Shown here: piece after piece, positions 22,642 through 32,953 of the stretch
How positions within the stretch are numbered: the first letter of the stretch is position 1
How the letters are laid out: every line of letters begins with the position of its first letter
DNA from: Neodontobutis hainanensis
Lineage: Eukaryota; Chordata; Actinopteri; Gobiiformes; Odontobutidae
Length of the DNA stretch: 64,000 nucleotides
Assembly (NCBI GenBank): GCA_024349245.1
Contig: JALDNG010001000.1
Location: 20,033 to 84,032 of the forward strand
Reading direction: 5' to 3'
Made by a program: the position numbers and the translations under genes
The notes under the pieces: generated by a model
Database searches by the model: none
Seen by the model: only the letters and a program-made list of their open reading frames with translations
Told to the model about the DNA's origin: nothing

Positions 22642-23145
22642 GTGAAGATTTTAAAGCTGGCACACGACAATCCATTAGCTGGTCATCTTGGCAATAAGAA
22701 GACATACAATCGCATTCTGCGTCATTGTTTTTGGCCCGGTCTGAAGGGGGATGTCACGAGTCACACTAAATCCTGTCATTGGTGCCAAGTATCTGGGAAA
22801 CCAAATCAGACAATTCCTCCCGCTCCTCTGTATCTGATACTGGTTGTGTGTGAACCTTTTGAGCGTGTTCTGATGGACTGTGTGGGTCCGCTGCCTCGAA
22901 CTAAGTCGGGAAATAAGTTCCTAATAACTGTCATGTGCGCAGCCACTCGCTTTCCAGAAGTCTTTCCAGTGCGTAAAATCACTACTCCTGTTGTTGTGAA
23001 GGCGCTGACCAAGTTTTTTTCTTTGTTTGGGTTACCTCAAGTTGTGCAAACTGACCAGGGCTCAAACTTTATGTCTAAGGTGTTTGCGCAAGTCTTGAAA
23101 CAGCTTGACATTCAGTACTGCCACTCTAGCGACTATCACCCAGCG
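22642..23145 (+). pseudogene. Integrase: zinc-binding and core part (E2)
   Basis: About 168 residues. An HHCC zinc-binding part comes first: HDNPLAGHLGNKKTYNRIL, then LRHCFWPG and SCHWC. The catalytic core has the first Asp in LMDCVGPLP and the second in QTDQGSNF. The third catalytic residue (Glu, seen at 25815 as HPESQGALERF) is lost because the frame jumps to the RT linker at 23145. Integrase inserts the element DNA into chromosomes; this copy cannot. Confidence 0.85.
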
Positions 23146-23990
23146 TGAGAATTTAATTGATTTGTTAAATGAGACAAAGTCACTGTTTTCTGATGTACCT
23201 TCGAAGACCAGAATAATAATGCATGACATTGTTGTTGGTGACACTGTGCCGATAAAACAACACCCTTATCGAGTCAGTCCTGATAAAGCGTTCCGTCTTA
23301 AGCGGCAGGTTGAGTAGATGGTAGCTCATGGTATTGCAGAGTTCAGTTATAGTCCTTGGAGCTCTCCCTGTTTTGCTTGCGTTAAAATCTAATGGTGAAG
23401 ATCGTTTTTGCACGGACAACAGGAAAGTAAATAATGTTACGAAGCAGGACTGTTTTCCATTGCCTCGCATTGAGGACTGTGTGGATCGAGTGGGTGGGGC
23501 TACGTTTGTGTCCTGTTCTGTTGAAAGGTTACTGGCAGGTGCCGCTCACTGAGCGTGCAAAACAAGTCTCAGCCTTTGTAATCCCAGATGATTTTTTCAA
23601 TACAATGTTATGTCATTTGGCATGTGAAATGCACCGCAACATTTCAGCGGTTGATGAGGATTATACTGTCGGGTCTGTCATTTTGTGAGGCTTACTTGGA
23701 CGACTTGGTAGTTTGTTTCGATTCCTGGGTGGAGCATATTGAACACCTTCGGGTGGTATTGGGTCGTCTTCAAGAGGCAAACTTAACAGTGAACTGTTAA
23801 AATACACAAATACACACTCAAAGTGTGTATTTGCCCAAGCAACTGTGACTTACTTAGGTAAAGTGGTTGGTGGTGGTTGTGTGCGCCCGGTGCAGGCCAA
23901 GGTGGAGAGTATTGTCTCGTTTCCTATTCCAACTAGTCGCACTGAGCTCGACGTTACTTAGCCATGGTTGGTTATTACAGGGGTTTTTGT
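23140..23990 (+). pseudogene. Reverse transcriptase (E2)
   Basis: The linker ENLIDLLNETKSLFSDVPSK and HPYRVSPDKAFRLKRQVE is followed by a stop, then shifted frames with FSYSPWSSPCF-like sequence, RTVFHCLALRT and a YWQVPLTERAKQVSAFVIP block. The catalytic box is intact as EAYLDDLVVCFDSWVEHIEHL-like sequence near 23690-23740. A 25-base stretch near 23800 is repeated imperfectly (ACACAAATACACACTCAAAG). Confidence 0.75.
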
Positions 23991-24515
23991 AGGAATTTTT
24001 CTGCTGTTGCCTCTCCTTTAACTGACCTTTTAAGTCCTAAGAGAACTTTTGTGTGGACTGATCATTGTCAAACAGCCTTTGAGCAAACTAAGGCGCTGTT
24101 GTTGTGTGCTCCTGTTCTGGCTGCTCTCTCGCTTGACAAGCCGTTCAAGCTCGCTGTCGATGCTAGCGATATGGGTGCGGGGCGGATTTATTGCAGGAGG
24201 GTGAGGATGGAGTAGATCATCCATTGTCGTACTTCTCTAAGAAGCTGGACCGTCATCAAAAGTGGTATTCGACCATAGAGAAGGAGACGCTTGCTCTGGT
24301 GTTGTCGTTGGAGCACTTTCAGGTTTATGTTGGCTCTGCTTGTGCACCAGTGGTTGTTTTTACTGATCACAATCCTCTTGTTTTTACATCGGATGTGTAA
24401 TAAGAACCGACGCTTAATGAATTGGAGTCTCCGGCTACAAGCCTAAATATTGAGATTTGTCATATTAGAGGCAAGAATAATGTGTTGGCAGATGCACTGT
24501 CGCGCCTGTAGACTG
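23964..24515 (+). pseudogene. RNase H (E2)
   Basis: MVGYYRGFCRNFSAVASPLT leads to PFKLAVDASDMGAG, the first catalytic Asp. A frameshift follows, then DHPLSYFSKKLDRHQKWYST, IEKETLALVLSLEHF and FTDHNPLVF. The end reads VLADALSRL in a third frame, and the LTR follows 55 bases later. No integrase follows. Confidence 0.8.
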
Positions 24516-24568
24516 GACAATGTCTTTTTTTTCCCCCACTGCCCTTGTCCAGTAATATGGGGTTGGGG

Positions 24569-25285
24569 TGTTAGGTCTCCCGGGACACCTTATTTCCTTC
24601 TTCTTTATTTGTAGTAGAATTGTTGATTGTTTATCTATACATTATACATTGATTGTAAATAATATTTGTTTTGTTGATGTCTTGTATTTATATATTTTTA
24701 AACTGTAAATGCTGTCGTCTTGGCCAGGTCACTCTCGGAAAAGAGATTTTTAATCTCAATGAGTTTTTTACCTGGTTAAATAAAGGATAATAATAATATT
24801 AAAATCTCTTTTGTGTGTTTTGTATTGGGTGGTTTTCGTAGTTTGGATATTTTCGTTTGGAAAGATATTTAGTTTTCTTTTTTTTTCGCTAATCAGAGTA
24901 TATAGGTCACCTGGGAGGCTCTCGCTGGGTCGCTCGCTTCGCCTCAGCTGTTCCGGTGACAACGCTGCGCAGCCGGCTTGCTCCATGCCTCTGCAGTCCT
25001 TGTTAGCCTAGCCTTGTTTTTGTTTGGCCTGATGGGACCGGCTGTCTGAGTTATCGTTCTTTATTTTGTTCAGGTTAGTAATGTGGGGTTGTGTTGTGTA
25101 GGGTGGTAGAGGAGTTGGCACTGGCTTCTACGGCCCTGTACAGGGTTGGCCCGGGTCACTCCTTCCTTTATGTTCTGTTTGGCCGGCTCACCAGGTCCTC
25201 CTTTCTTTGTTACTTTCCTGTTTTATATTTTTCGGGCACGGGAGGGTTTTGGATTCTCTTTTTATTACATAAAAGAGAAAAAACA
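24569..25285 (+). repeat. LTR of the second Gmr1-like family (3'-truncated)
   Basis: Starts TGTTAGGTCTCCCGGG directly after a purine tract. It has an AATAAA signal near 24778 and ends within TTACATAAAAGAGAAAAA. The missing end is seen at 27800-27907 and 49880-49991, closing GGGCCGTAACA. The full LTR would be about 0.85 kb. Confidence 0.7.
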
Positions 25286-25303
25286 TCAAGATAAAACAAA
25301 AGC

Positions 25304-26281
25304 TTAACAGTCCATATCGTGCTGAGATTTTAAAGCTGGCACACGACAATCCATTAGCTGGTCATCTTGGCAATAAGAAGACATACAATCGCATTCTGCA
25401 TCATTTTTTTTGGTCCGGTCTGAAGGGGGATGTCACGAGTCACACTAAATCCTGTCATTGGTGCCAAGTATCTGTGAAACCAAATCAGACAATTCCTCCC
25501 GCTCCTCTGTATCTGATACTGGTTGTGTGTGAACCTTTTGAGCGTGTTCTGATGGACTGTGTGAGTCCGCTGCCTCAAACTTAGTCGGAAATAAGTTCCT
25601 AATAACTGTCATGTGCGCAGCCACTCGCTTTCCAGAAGTCTTTCCAGTGCGTAAAATCACTACTCCTGTTGTTGTGAAGGCGCTGACCAAGTTTTTTTCT
25701 TTGTTTGGGTTACCTCAAGTTGTGCAAACTGACCAGGGCTCAAACTTTATGTCTAAGATGTTTGCGCAAGTCTTGAAACAGCTTGACATTCAGCACTGCT
25801 GCTCTAGCGCCTATCACCCTGAAAGTCAAGGCGCACTGGAACGTTTTCATCAGACGCTCAAGACTATGCTTCGTACGTTTTGTGTGGAGTTAGAGAAAGA
25901 CTGGGATGAGGGGGTGCAGTTGTTAAAAGACCAGTTGTTATGCGAAAAGTCAGAACAAAATCTGCTTGATTTTGTGAGTAACTTCAAACTGAGACTGTAC
26001 GCGCATGTGAGATTGAAAATCTTAAGGTGGCACAGGCCAGAAAGAAGTCTTTGTTCAAAAGAAAAGCTAAAGTCAGAGAGTTTAAACCTGGTGATAAAGT
26101 CTTGATTTTGTTACCTATACCTGGCTCAAGTCTACAGGCTCGGGATTGTGGACCCTATGCCATTCAGAAAAAGATTAGTTATCGGGACTATCTTATAATC
26201 ACGCCTGACAGACGCCGTAGGTCTCGTTTGTGCCATGTTAACATGTCGAAGCCTTATGTTGAGCGTGTCCCCACCTGTTGA
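25304..26281 (+). pseudogene. Integrase, nearly complete (E3)
   Basis: The zinc-binding part starts near 25304 (NSPYRAEILKLAHDNPLAGH). The core starts again at 25611 with CAATRFPEVFPVRKITTPVV, then QTDQGSNFMSK (second Asp) and HPESQGALERFHQ (catalytic Glu). The C-terminal part has KVREFKPGDKVLILLP, a GPYAIQKK motif (GPY/F type) and DYLIITPDRR. A stop replaces part of the first-Asp region near 25580, and two frame changes occur after 26000. RT linker sequence begins 230 bases later. Confidence 0.8.
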
Positions 26282-26509
26282 CGTTACTGTGGCGGCTGAA
26301 CGGGACAGTGTGGCGTTGTCCAGTGCTGAAATGGCCGCTCCGTGTCTTGTCACACAGACAGTTTCAGGTGAGGCGCTTCAGTGAGAACTCTGTTACGCAC
26401 GATGCAGATGGACGCGGGTTCTGTCTGAGGCGCTGACTCATGGAAAACTGCTAAACTCTGAGGTATTGAGGATTTGCCTGCGTACTTGGCCCACCTTCCT
26501 GATTTGCAG

Positions 26510-27440
26510 CGTGAGAATTTAATTGATTTGTTAAATGAGACAAAGTCACTGTTTTCTGATGTACCTTCAAGACCAGAATATTAATGCATGACATTGTTGT
26601 TGGTGACACTGTGCCGATAAAACAACACCCTTATCGAGTCAGTCCTGATAAAGCGTTCCGTCTTAAGCGGCAGGTTGAGTATATGGTAGCTCGTGGTATT
26701 GCAGAGTTCAGTTATAGTCCTTGGAGCTCTCCCTGTTTTGCTTGCGTTAAAATCTAATGGTGAAGATCGTTTTTGCACGGACTACAGGAAAGTAAATAAT
26801 GTTACGAAGCAGGACTGTTTTCCATTGCCTCGCATTGAGGACTGTGTAGATCGAGTGGGTGGGGCTACGTTTGTGTCCAAGTTCTGTTCTGTTGAAAGGT
26901 TACTGGCAGGTGCCGCTCACTGAGCGTGCAAAACAAGTCTCAGCCTGTGTAACCCCAGATGATTTTTTTAATACAATGTTATGTCATTTGGCATGTGAAA
27001 TGCACCGCAACATTTCAGCGGTTGATTAGGATTATACTGTCGGGTCTGTCATTTTGTGAGGCTTACTTGGACGACTTGGTAGTTTGTACCGATTCCTGGG
27101 TGGAGCATATTTAACACCTTCGGTGTTATTGGGTTGTCTTCAAGAGGCAAACTTAACAGTGAACTTATCAAAGTGTGTATTTGCCCAAGCAACTGTGACT
27201 TACTTAGGTAAAGTGGTTTGTTGGTGGTTGTGTGCACCCGGTGCAGGCCAAGGTGGAGAGTATTGTCGTTTCCTATTCCAATTAGTCGCACTGAGCTTCG
27301 GCGTTACTTAGCCATGGTTGGTTATTACAGGGTCTTTGTAGGAATTTTTCTGCTGTTGCCTCTCCTTTAACTGACCTTTTAAATCCTAAGAGAACTTTTG
27401 TGTGGACTGTTCGTTGTCAAACAGCCTTTGAGCAAACTAG
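26510..27440 (+). pseudogene. Reverse transcriptase (E3)
   Basis: The same ordered blocks as E2 appear in shifted frames: ENLIDLLNETKSLFSD, then NGEDRFCTDYRKVNNVTKQD, RIEDCVDRVGGATFVSK, YLDDLVV-type sequence near 27064 and QATVTYLGKVV. Several stops are present. Confidence 0.75.
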
Positions 27441-27444
27441 CAAA

Positions 27445-27907
27445 CATCAGAGTATATAGGTCACCTGGGAGGCTCTCGCTGGGTCGCTCGCTTCCGCCTC
27501 AGCTGTTCCGGTGACAACGCTGTGCAGCCGGCTTGCTCCATGCCTCTGCAGTCCTTGTTAGCCTAGCCTTGTTTTTGTTTGGCCTGATGGGACCGGCTGT
27601 CTGAGTTATCGTTCTTTATTTTGTTCAGGTTAGTAATGAGGGGTTGTGTTGTGTAGGGTGGTAGAGGAGTTGGCACCGGCTTCTACGGCCCTGTACAGGG
27701 TTGGCCGCTCACCAGGTCCTCCTTTCTTTGTTACTTTCCTGTTTTATTTTTTCAGGCACGGGAGGGTTTTGGATTCTCTTTTATTTACATAAAAGAGAGA
27801 AAAAAACATTAGGTCTAAAACTAAATGAATAAAAACTATTTTTGAAATGAACTGTTTTGCCTCCTGTGTCCTCTTTTAAATATGTTCGACTCTTTTGGGC
27901 CGTAACA
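27445..27907 (+). repeat. Partial LTR of the second Gmr1-like family (E3)
   Basis: Matches E2's LTR from its position about 325 onward (CAGAGTATATAGGTCACC) and supplies the true 3' end, GGGCCGTAACA. Confidence 0.75.
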
Positions 27908-27954
27908 GTATTCCTTACTTTATTTTAATTTTAGGAATAATATATCAAGAACAG

Positions 27955-28065
27955 AGAAGGGCGGCTCGCACCATCGACCCTCCAGTTGGTGGACAACCCC
28001 CTCTCTCTAATAATTATGTCTTATACAGTACCAGTTCTCCCAGTGTGGGAGGAATAAAGCATATA
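27955..28065 (+). repeat. Short SINE-like repeat, block B
   Basis: Same family as 21785-21905: CACCATCGACCCTCCAGTTG near the start and CAGTGTGGGAGGAATAAAGC at the end. Confidence 0.5.
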
Positions 28066-28265
28066 TTCACTTAAACGTCAAAACAAGTACAAGGCGTACT
28101 TTGGAGGAAATCCTAATCTCAGATTAGTTTTTGTACAAGCTTTAGTCACTTCTTTTGTAGGTTGACTGTATTTGTTTCTGTTTTCAATGTTAATAAAAAT
28201 CCCACATAGCATTTCTGCTCTAGTTTAAGTTGTAAAATATTGGCGTTGTTGTTGCCAAATCAAAG

Positions 28266-29968
28266 ATGAAGTCAGTCGGAGTCCGAGTCGTCCGAGTCCG
28301 GTTGGGGATGGAAGTAGCGAGTAAAGCGACTGGGGAAGGACGTCCCAGCAGAGGTCGATGGAGTAGGATCGTCTGTGCTTTCTTCGGGCTGGTCGAACGT
28401 GGCCTCTTGGAGGAAGGCACCTCAGCGTCCTCTTCATCCAAGAACCGTTTGGTGGATCCGCTGGGGGCCGAGGAGGAAGAAGGAGGAGTTGGAGGACGGA
28501 AAACATGTTCAAGCATGCTCTGGAGAGGGATGAACGCCGGAGGACTCTCTGCGGTTGCTGAAGAACGAGAGCCAGGGGCCGACTCACCTGTTCTTCAGCT
28601 TCAGCAGGAGGGTCTCTCTGGCGCCAGCCATCCCAAAACTCCTCCGGAGGAAACTGCTGGTCATCTTCTTGCTCCTCTTCATCATCCTCTTCATTATCAG
28701 AAAGGCTCTCGTAACCAGAGTCAATTTCATCATAATCATCATCCCAATCTTCCTCCCAATCTTCCTCCTCTTCATCAGATGGTTCAGGTGAAGAGGAGGA
28801 GGTGGAAGAAGAAACAGACCCTTCTTCCTCCTCCTCTTCATGAGCTGGTTGGAGTGCCTCGTACTCACCTACGTCTTCCTCGTCCGAGGAGATATAGATA
28901 GGATTGTCCGCAGAACCGGCAGGACCCAGACCTTCAATGGAGAATAAAATAATATAGTCTTTGTTTTATTAAAACATCAAAGACCAGAAACATACAAACT
29001 AATTAGCACAGGTTTAATATTTCATCAGCTGGTTGGAGTGCCTCGTACTCACCTACGTCTTCCTCGTCCGAGGAGATGTGGATAGGATTGTCCAGAACCG
29101 GCAGGACCCAGACCTTCAATGGAGAATAAAATAATATAGTCTTTGTTTTATTAAAACATCAAAGACCAGAAACATACAAACTAATTAGCACAGGTTTAAT
29201 ACTTCAACTGTCATGTCTGTCTTATTATACTTTAACCATTTAAACTGTCTAAGTTACACTTTTATTAAAATGCAGCTGTTATATGTGACTAACTTTATTT
29301 GGAAGTGGAAAGTGTAATTCAAAATAGACTGATTGTTGGATTATATTTTGTTTTCTCTTTCATTGTACAGTAGGCTGCAGTAGGCAACAATGATCTATTT
29401 CTTTTAAAATAAATTGATTGAAATTGACTCTGTAACACAACATTTGCAGTTTTAGGTTTAACTTTCCTGTTGTTAGTGTTCAACACATACACAGGTATGC
29501 ACCTGCCATCTACTGACAGTTAAACACGGACAAGTACTGTCTCCATGGAGATGAACATTTTTAATGGATTCCAATTTAGAACGTTAACTCCGAGCGCCAT
29601 TTTTATCCAAGATTTTCACTGCAACATTTGTGAAATTTGAAACTAAAACTCAATAATTTACTGACATATTCTCTGGTAAAATTAAAGTGTGCATTACTCA
29701 CTACAGATTGAATCTACTTTTAGCGTTACTACATATTTAAATCGTCGAGTAAATGTCAGTTTATAACAAAACTATATTTTTCTTAAATTTACCATTTCAG
29801 CTTTGGTAGCTACTTCCACCCAAACGGTTATCATAATACACATCAAACACGTTATATGGACAGAAAATATTATAAATACTATCCTAATGCAGTCTTATTT
29901 GATTAAACAGTTATCTTACCTTCAGAAAAGAAATCCAAGATGACCGGGAGGTCAAAAGCATGTGCCAT
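28266..29968 (-). CDS. Acidic protein gene, copy 1 (unknown family)
   Basis: Exon 1 (29920-29968) encodes MAHAFDLPVILDFFSE and ends in a GTAAG donor. Exon 2 starts at 28931 after TTGAAG, in matching phase, with GLGPAGSADNPIYISSDEED. It then runs into a long Asp/Glu-rich stretch (DWEEDWDDDYDEIDSGYESL and neighbours), PPEEFWDGWRQ and, after a frame change, HVFRPPTPPSSSSAPSG, KRFLDEEDAEVPSSKRPR and an Asp/Ser-rich end. SKRPR looks like a nuclear-localisation signal, so a nuclear role is likely but unproven. In this copy the frame is lost after SSKRPRS by a 1-base deletion. A 184-bp tandem repeat duplicates the start of exon 2. A TATA box lies about 190 bases upstream. Confidence 0.55.
28841..29208. 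repeat. 184-bp tandem duplication covering the start of exon 2
   Basis: Two units, each holding the first part of exon 2 of the acidic gene, its acceptor and about 110 bases of intron. The second unit has a 2-base deletion (TTGTCCAGAACC) in this copy. The same tandem pair is present in copy 2 (about 50994-51360). Confidence 0.85.
29209..29915 (-). other. First intron of the acidic gene
   Basis: AT-rich sequence without coding potential between exon 1 and the exon 2 repeat. Confidence 0.45.
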
Positions 29969-30155
29969 TTCTGAGGATCTGGCAAACCTTAAACATATGA
30001 TAATACCAAAATATTAAAATATGTTTATTTTTGCCAAGAGAAGATTATACTGTGGTATGCAGCGTTCGGTTTTCTAGGAAAAGTCAATCTGAAACTCAGT
30101 TCAGCAACGCACTGGACAAGCCAAGTGAGAAGTGAAAAATTCTAACTGGAGCCGT

Positions 30156-30209
30156 CTTATATAGCCCCACCGGACCTTCTGTTTCCATGGCACTGACGCA
30201 CGTACGTCA
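30156..30209 (-). promoter_or_regulatory. TATA box and CRE-like palindrome of the acidic gene, copy 1
   Basis: The minus strand reads GGCTATATAAG at 30156-30166, about 190 bases before the start codon. About 30 bases further upstream is TGACGCACGTACGTCA (30194-30209), two TGACG half sites facing each other. Copy 2 keeps the TATA box but lost two bases of the palindrome. Confidence 0.6.
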
Positions 30210-31982
30210 AGCTAGCTTAGGCTAAAAGCATCAATAATCGATTAATACCAGTTTAGTGCTTTAAAGACTCAGCTGCTTAGGACTCTTGTCTTCTTATTGG
30301 GTCTCTAGGACCTGGAGAGCTTTTTTTAAAGGTAAAATTTCATTAAACTGTCTTAAATGACGGCTAGAGTTATAATGCAGTCATGAAGATGCACGTTTTG
30401 GCAGACCTTAGCATGAACAGACAAGTATTATCAAAGATAATAATAAGGTTAGCAAACGCTTTATGCACGTCACTGCCATAAAGATAAATCATTCATTTAG
30501 ATCAATTTAAATGTAAAAAATCCGTCTAAATAGCGTGTTCATCTAATGCTTTGTGAAAGCATATTGTGTAAAATAGGCTACTCTTTACTTTCCAGAGCCT
30601 CTTTGTTTTAATGGCCTGCATACAGGAGTGGGGCAGGGCTGTTCAGAACGGCTGGTCTTGGGGCATGTTCCATATTTGATGTTGTTTGACCTGGAAAATC
30701 TGCCATCAGGTAAGAGTTTTACACTTCATACAATAACTTTTAATAATGTTAGCATTGTGCTGTTTGTGTACTCTAGTCCTGGACTTGGACTTGCTTTTTT
30801 ATGGCTCTGACTCAAACTTGGACTCGTTTATTCTCAGACACAAGGACTCGAGACTTGACTCGGACTTAGACTCGGACTTGAACACAAAAGACACGCAAGT
30901 CATGCACATCGACAGCACAACCACTGGACCCTTGGACTTGGACTCAAACACTGAGGACTTGAAAGTGACTTGGACTCGAAAACTGGAGACTCGACTACAA
31001 CACTGGGACATGCTGTTAATGTGAGCAGGAGAGTCTGTGGTGCTCCCATTGGCTGTAAGTTGTACTTGTTTCTGCAACAAGACAATGTGCATATTTTATT
31101 ACATGAGGGAGACTTGAAAATATTTGACAGACTCATTTTATGTGTTTTATTTCACTACCTTTAAAGGGTCTTGGCAAAACATCTCACACGGCGTTGCCAC
31201 AGGACAGTGGTCAGGTGAAGTGAAGGTAAGTACCTATCAGAGAAATATTCAGCTGTTCGTCCAGTGGTTCACAAAGTAACTTGTTAGCAGCAAGCTAAAG
31301 TCTAATTTTACAAGGCGTTTCAATGAAGCCCCAAACAAGTGTCTTTAGTCACTAATATGAGTTTATTAAGTGAGCTTTGATTAAGAGCCGCTGTTGGAAA
31401 ATCTAATGGAGTGGTGAAAAGAAAAGCATCACTGTATGAATATAAAAATAAACCTGAAGCATGAAGTGCTGAAAAACTATTTTATTTGAATATAAGTTCT
31501 ATGTTATGTTAAAAACACACGCGTCATTTTTAAAGCCAAGCTGTAATGTTGAGTGAAAAATCTACTGATGTCTCAAAGAGAGTTGAGTTTGTATATTGTG
31601 ACAAAACTGTAACATTTATAACCTAATACTAATTCCATATGATTAGGTTTTATTTCTTATTGTTAATCTAAAGATTTTTATGAGAACATTTAAAACAGCA
31701 TATATTTTATTCATATATTTTTTTTTATGTAAATCCAACAGACTTTTTTTTAGTAAAGGAAAAGTTGGGTACAATAATAAGCATTTGAAGATACAGGTGT
31801 GAATTTCAATAAATAAATAAAAACCTTTGTGTTTTTGAATAGGTCAGGTGTAAAATTAAGATAAGTTGTGTTTAGCTCATTTTAATTTTCAGATTTAGTA
31901 CATAAGCCTTTGACACGTTGTTTCAGGTGGGGAGAATGCAGTCGGTGAGAGTTGGTGAGAGTAGAAATTGTGAGACGAGAAC
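30210..31982 (+). other. Intergenic or intronic region with exon-like pieces
   Basis: Two pieces have good splice borders on the plus strand. One is about 30626-30709 (acceptor TGCATACAG; reading GQGCSERLVLGHVPYLMLFD; donor GTAAGAG). The other is about 31168-31226 (SWQNISHGVATGQWSGEVK, donor GTAAGTA). They were not linked to a known gene. Both recur in copy 2 (52779-52862 and about 53302-53360). Confidence 0.3.
30776..31010 (+). repeat. GACTTGGACTC-rich dispersed repeat, copy 1
   Basis: Imperfect repeats of GACTTGGACTC and GACTCGGACTT. Other copies: 52926-53145, and a left half at 58460-58573 that ends exactly at an LTR. Confidence 0.75.
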
Positions 31983-32590
31983 ATGAGCGCCAAGCCGTTG
32001 TGCCGTCTGCTGCAGACTCTGACTCCAGGGGAGAACATTTACTTTCTGACAAGTAAGTCTTAGTTATATTGAGTCTATGCTTGTCATTTGAAATGTGCTA
32101 TATAAATAAACTGTATTATTCTTGTTATTGTTATGAAATAAGGGAGAGTGAGGATAGCAGCCAGAGTGAAGGTGCCAGTGGAGCTGAGGGTTTTTCCGTG
32201 CTGCTGTTTCAGTTTTTAACACAGGAGGATGGAGAGGAGAGGAGTCAGGTTTGGGAGAAGAGAAATGTGGGTGAGAGGCGGAGGCCCAGGAGAGGCCGGG
32301 AAGAGATTATAGCTACGGGCCAATCACTGAAGATGAGGACTGGAAGTTCATCAGGAGTGGATAAAGCCTTTTGATGAACTCACTGGCACACACAATTTTG
32401 GAACCTTGTTACAATTAAAGACTAACCGTTATGCTCATCGGGTTTTATCCTCAAAACAGCTGAAGCCACAGTCCAGGTTTTATAAGCGGTACATTGTATG
32501 TGTATCTGAAATGAAGGCTTTCCTGGCTTTGCATCTGTCTATGGGGCTTGTCGAGAAGCCGAGACTGAAGATTATTGCACACAACAATGA
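31983..32590 (+). pseudogene. piggyBac-type transposase fragment with a spliced N-terminus, copy 1
   Basis: Exon 1 (31983-32052) encodes MSAKPLCRLLQTLTPGENIY and ends in a GTAAGT donor. Exon 2 starts at 32143 (ESEDSSQSEGASG), has an Arg-rich stretch and, in the better copy, ITEDEDWKFIRSG. In the next frame it continues with KPFDELTGTHNFG, KTNRYAHRVLSSKQLKPQSR and MKAFLALHLSMGLVEKP. The ETNRYA-like, LKPxSR and EMKAFLALHLxMGL blocks mark the start of the DDE domain of piggyBac transposases. The DDE catalytic residues are absent. This copy has a 1-base deletion in the Arg-rich part. Confidence 0.65.
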
Positions 32591-32953
32591 TTGTGTTTGT
32601 GCCCCTGGGCCAATGAAGGACTCAGAGCTGGAGCCTGGCCCGAGGTAAGACCTCCAGCACCAGGCTGCACCGCCTCTGCTACTCTCCCCAGCCTCTGGCC
32701 TCTCAGTCCGGGCTACACGGGCCCGGTACAGTCCCTGGTTCTCCTTAAAAAAAATTACATTTTCTTCCCATGGCACCCCATGCACATGTAACTCCTTCTA
32801 GGAACGAGGAGGTCAAGCCGTAACCTGGCCCTGGGCTCAACACTGTGGGTTTTTATTTTATTTTAGCCAAAAAAGCTTGAATCAAACACTGACTTTTACT
32901 CCATCCAAGAGGGTCAATAGACGGCTGTGCATTGCAACAACGCAACATCAGTA
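32591..32953 (+). other. No recognised gene
   Basis: GC-rich stretch shared with copy 2 (54726-55096), followed by the point where the two copies diverge. Nothing coding is supported. Confidence 0.3.

Larger units (their letters stand above)
22642..25285 (+). mobile_element. Gmr1-like element, second family, with LTR (element E2)
   Basis: Order: integrase (22642-23145), RT linker and RT (23140-23800), RT end and RNase H (23820-24510), PPT-like GGGGTTGGGG, then an LTR starting TGTTAGGTCTCC at 24569. The integrase is cut after the second catalytic Asp and joined straight to the RT linker, a deletion with only a few shared bases at the joint. The LTR end is lost where it meets a second integrase copy near 25285. 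Many frameshifts show it is dead. Confidence 0.8.
25286..27907 (+). mobile_element. Gmr1-like element E3 (integrase-RT-LTR, RNase H deleted)
   Basis: A second copy of the same family lies head-to-tail with E2. It has the most complete integrase in the window, then RT, then a direct joint from RT (about 27440) into the middle of the LTR (27445-27907). From 26378 on it belongs to duplication block B and recurs at 48464-49991. Domain order is again integrase before RT. Confidence 0.8.

Noticed and set aside
28570..28600. A 29-base intron between GTGAGT and TTCTTCAG that would restore the acidic gene frame
   Set aside because: Far shorter than fish introns can be; a single-base indel is simpler.
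28266..28901. 211-codon plus-strand frame
   Set aside because: It is the antisense of the acidic gene; the minus strand has splice sites, matching phase, and a TATA box.
30776..31010. Possible CRISPR-like or coding repeat from regular GACTTGGACTC units
   Set aside because: Units are imperfect and adjacent, with no spacers; the segment recurs as a dispersed eukaryotic repeat.
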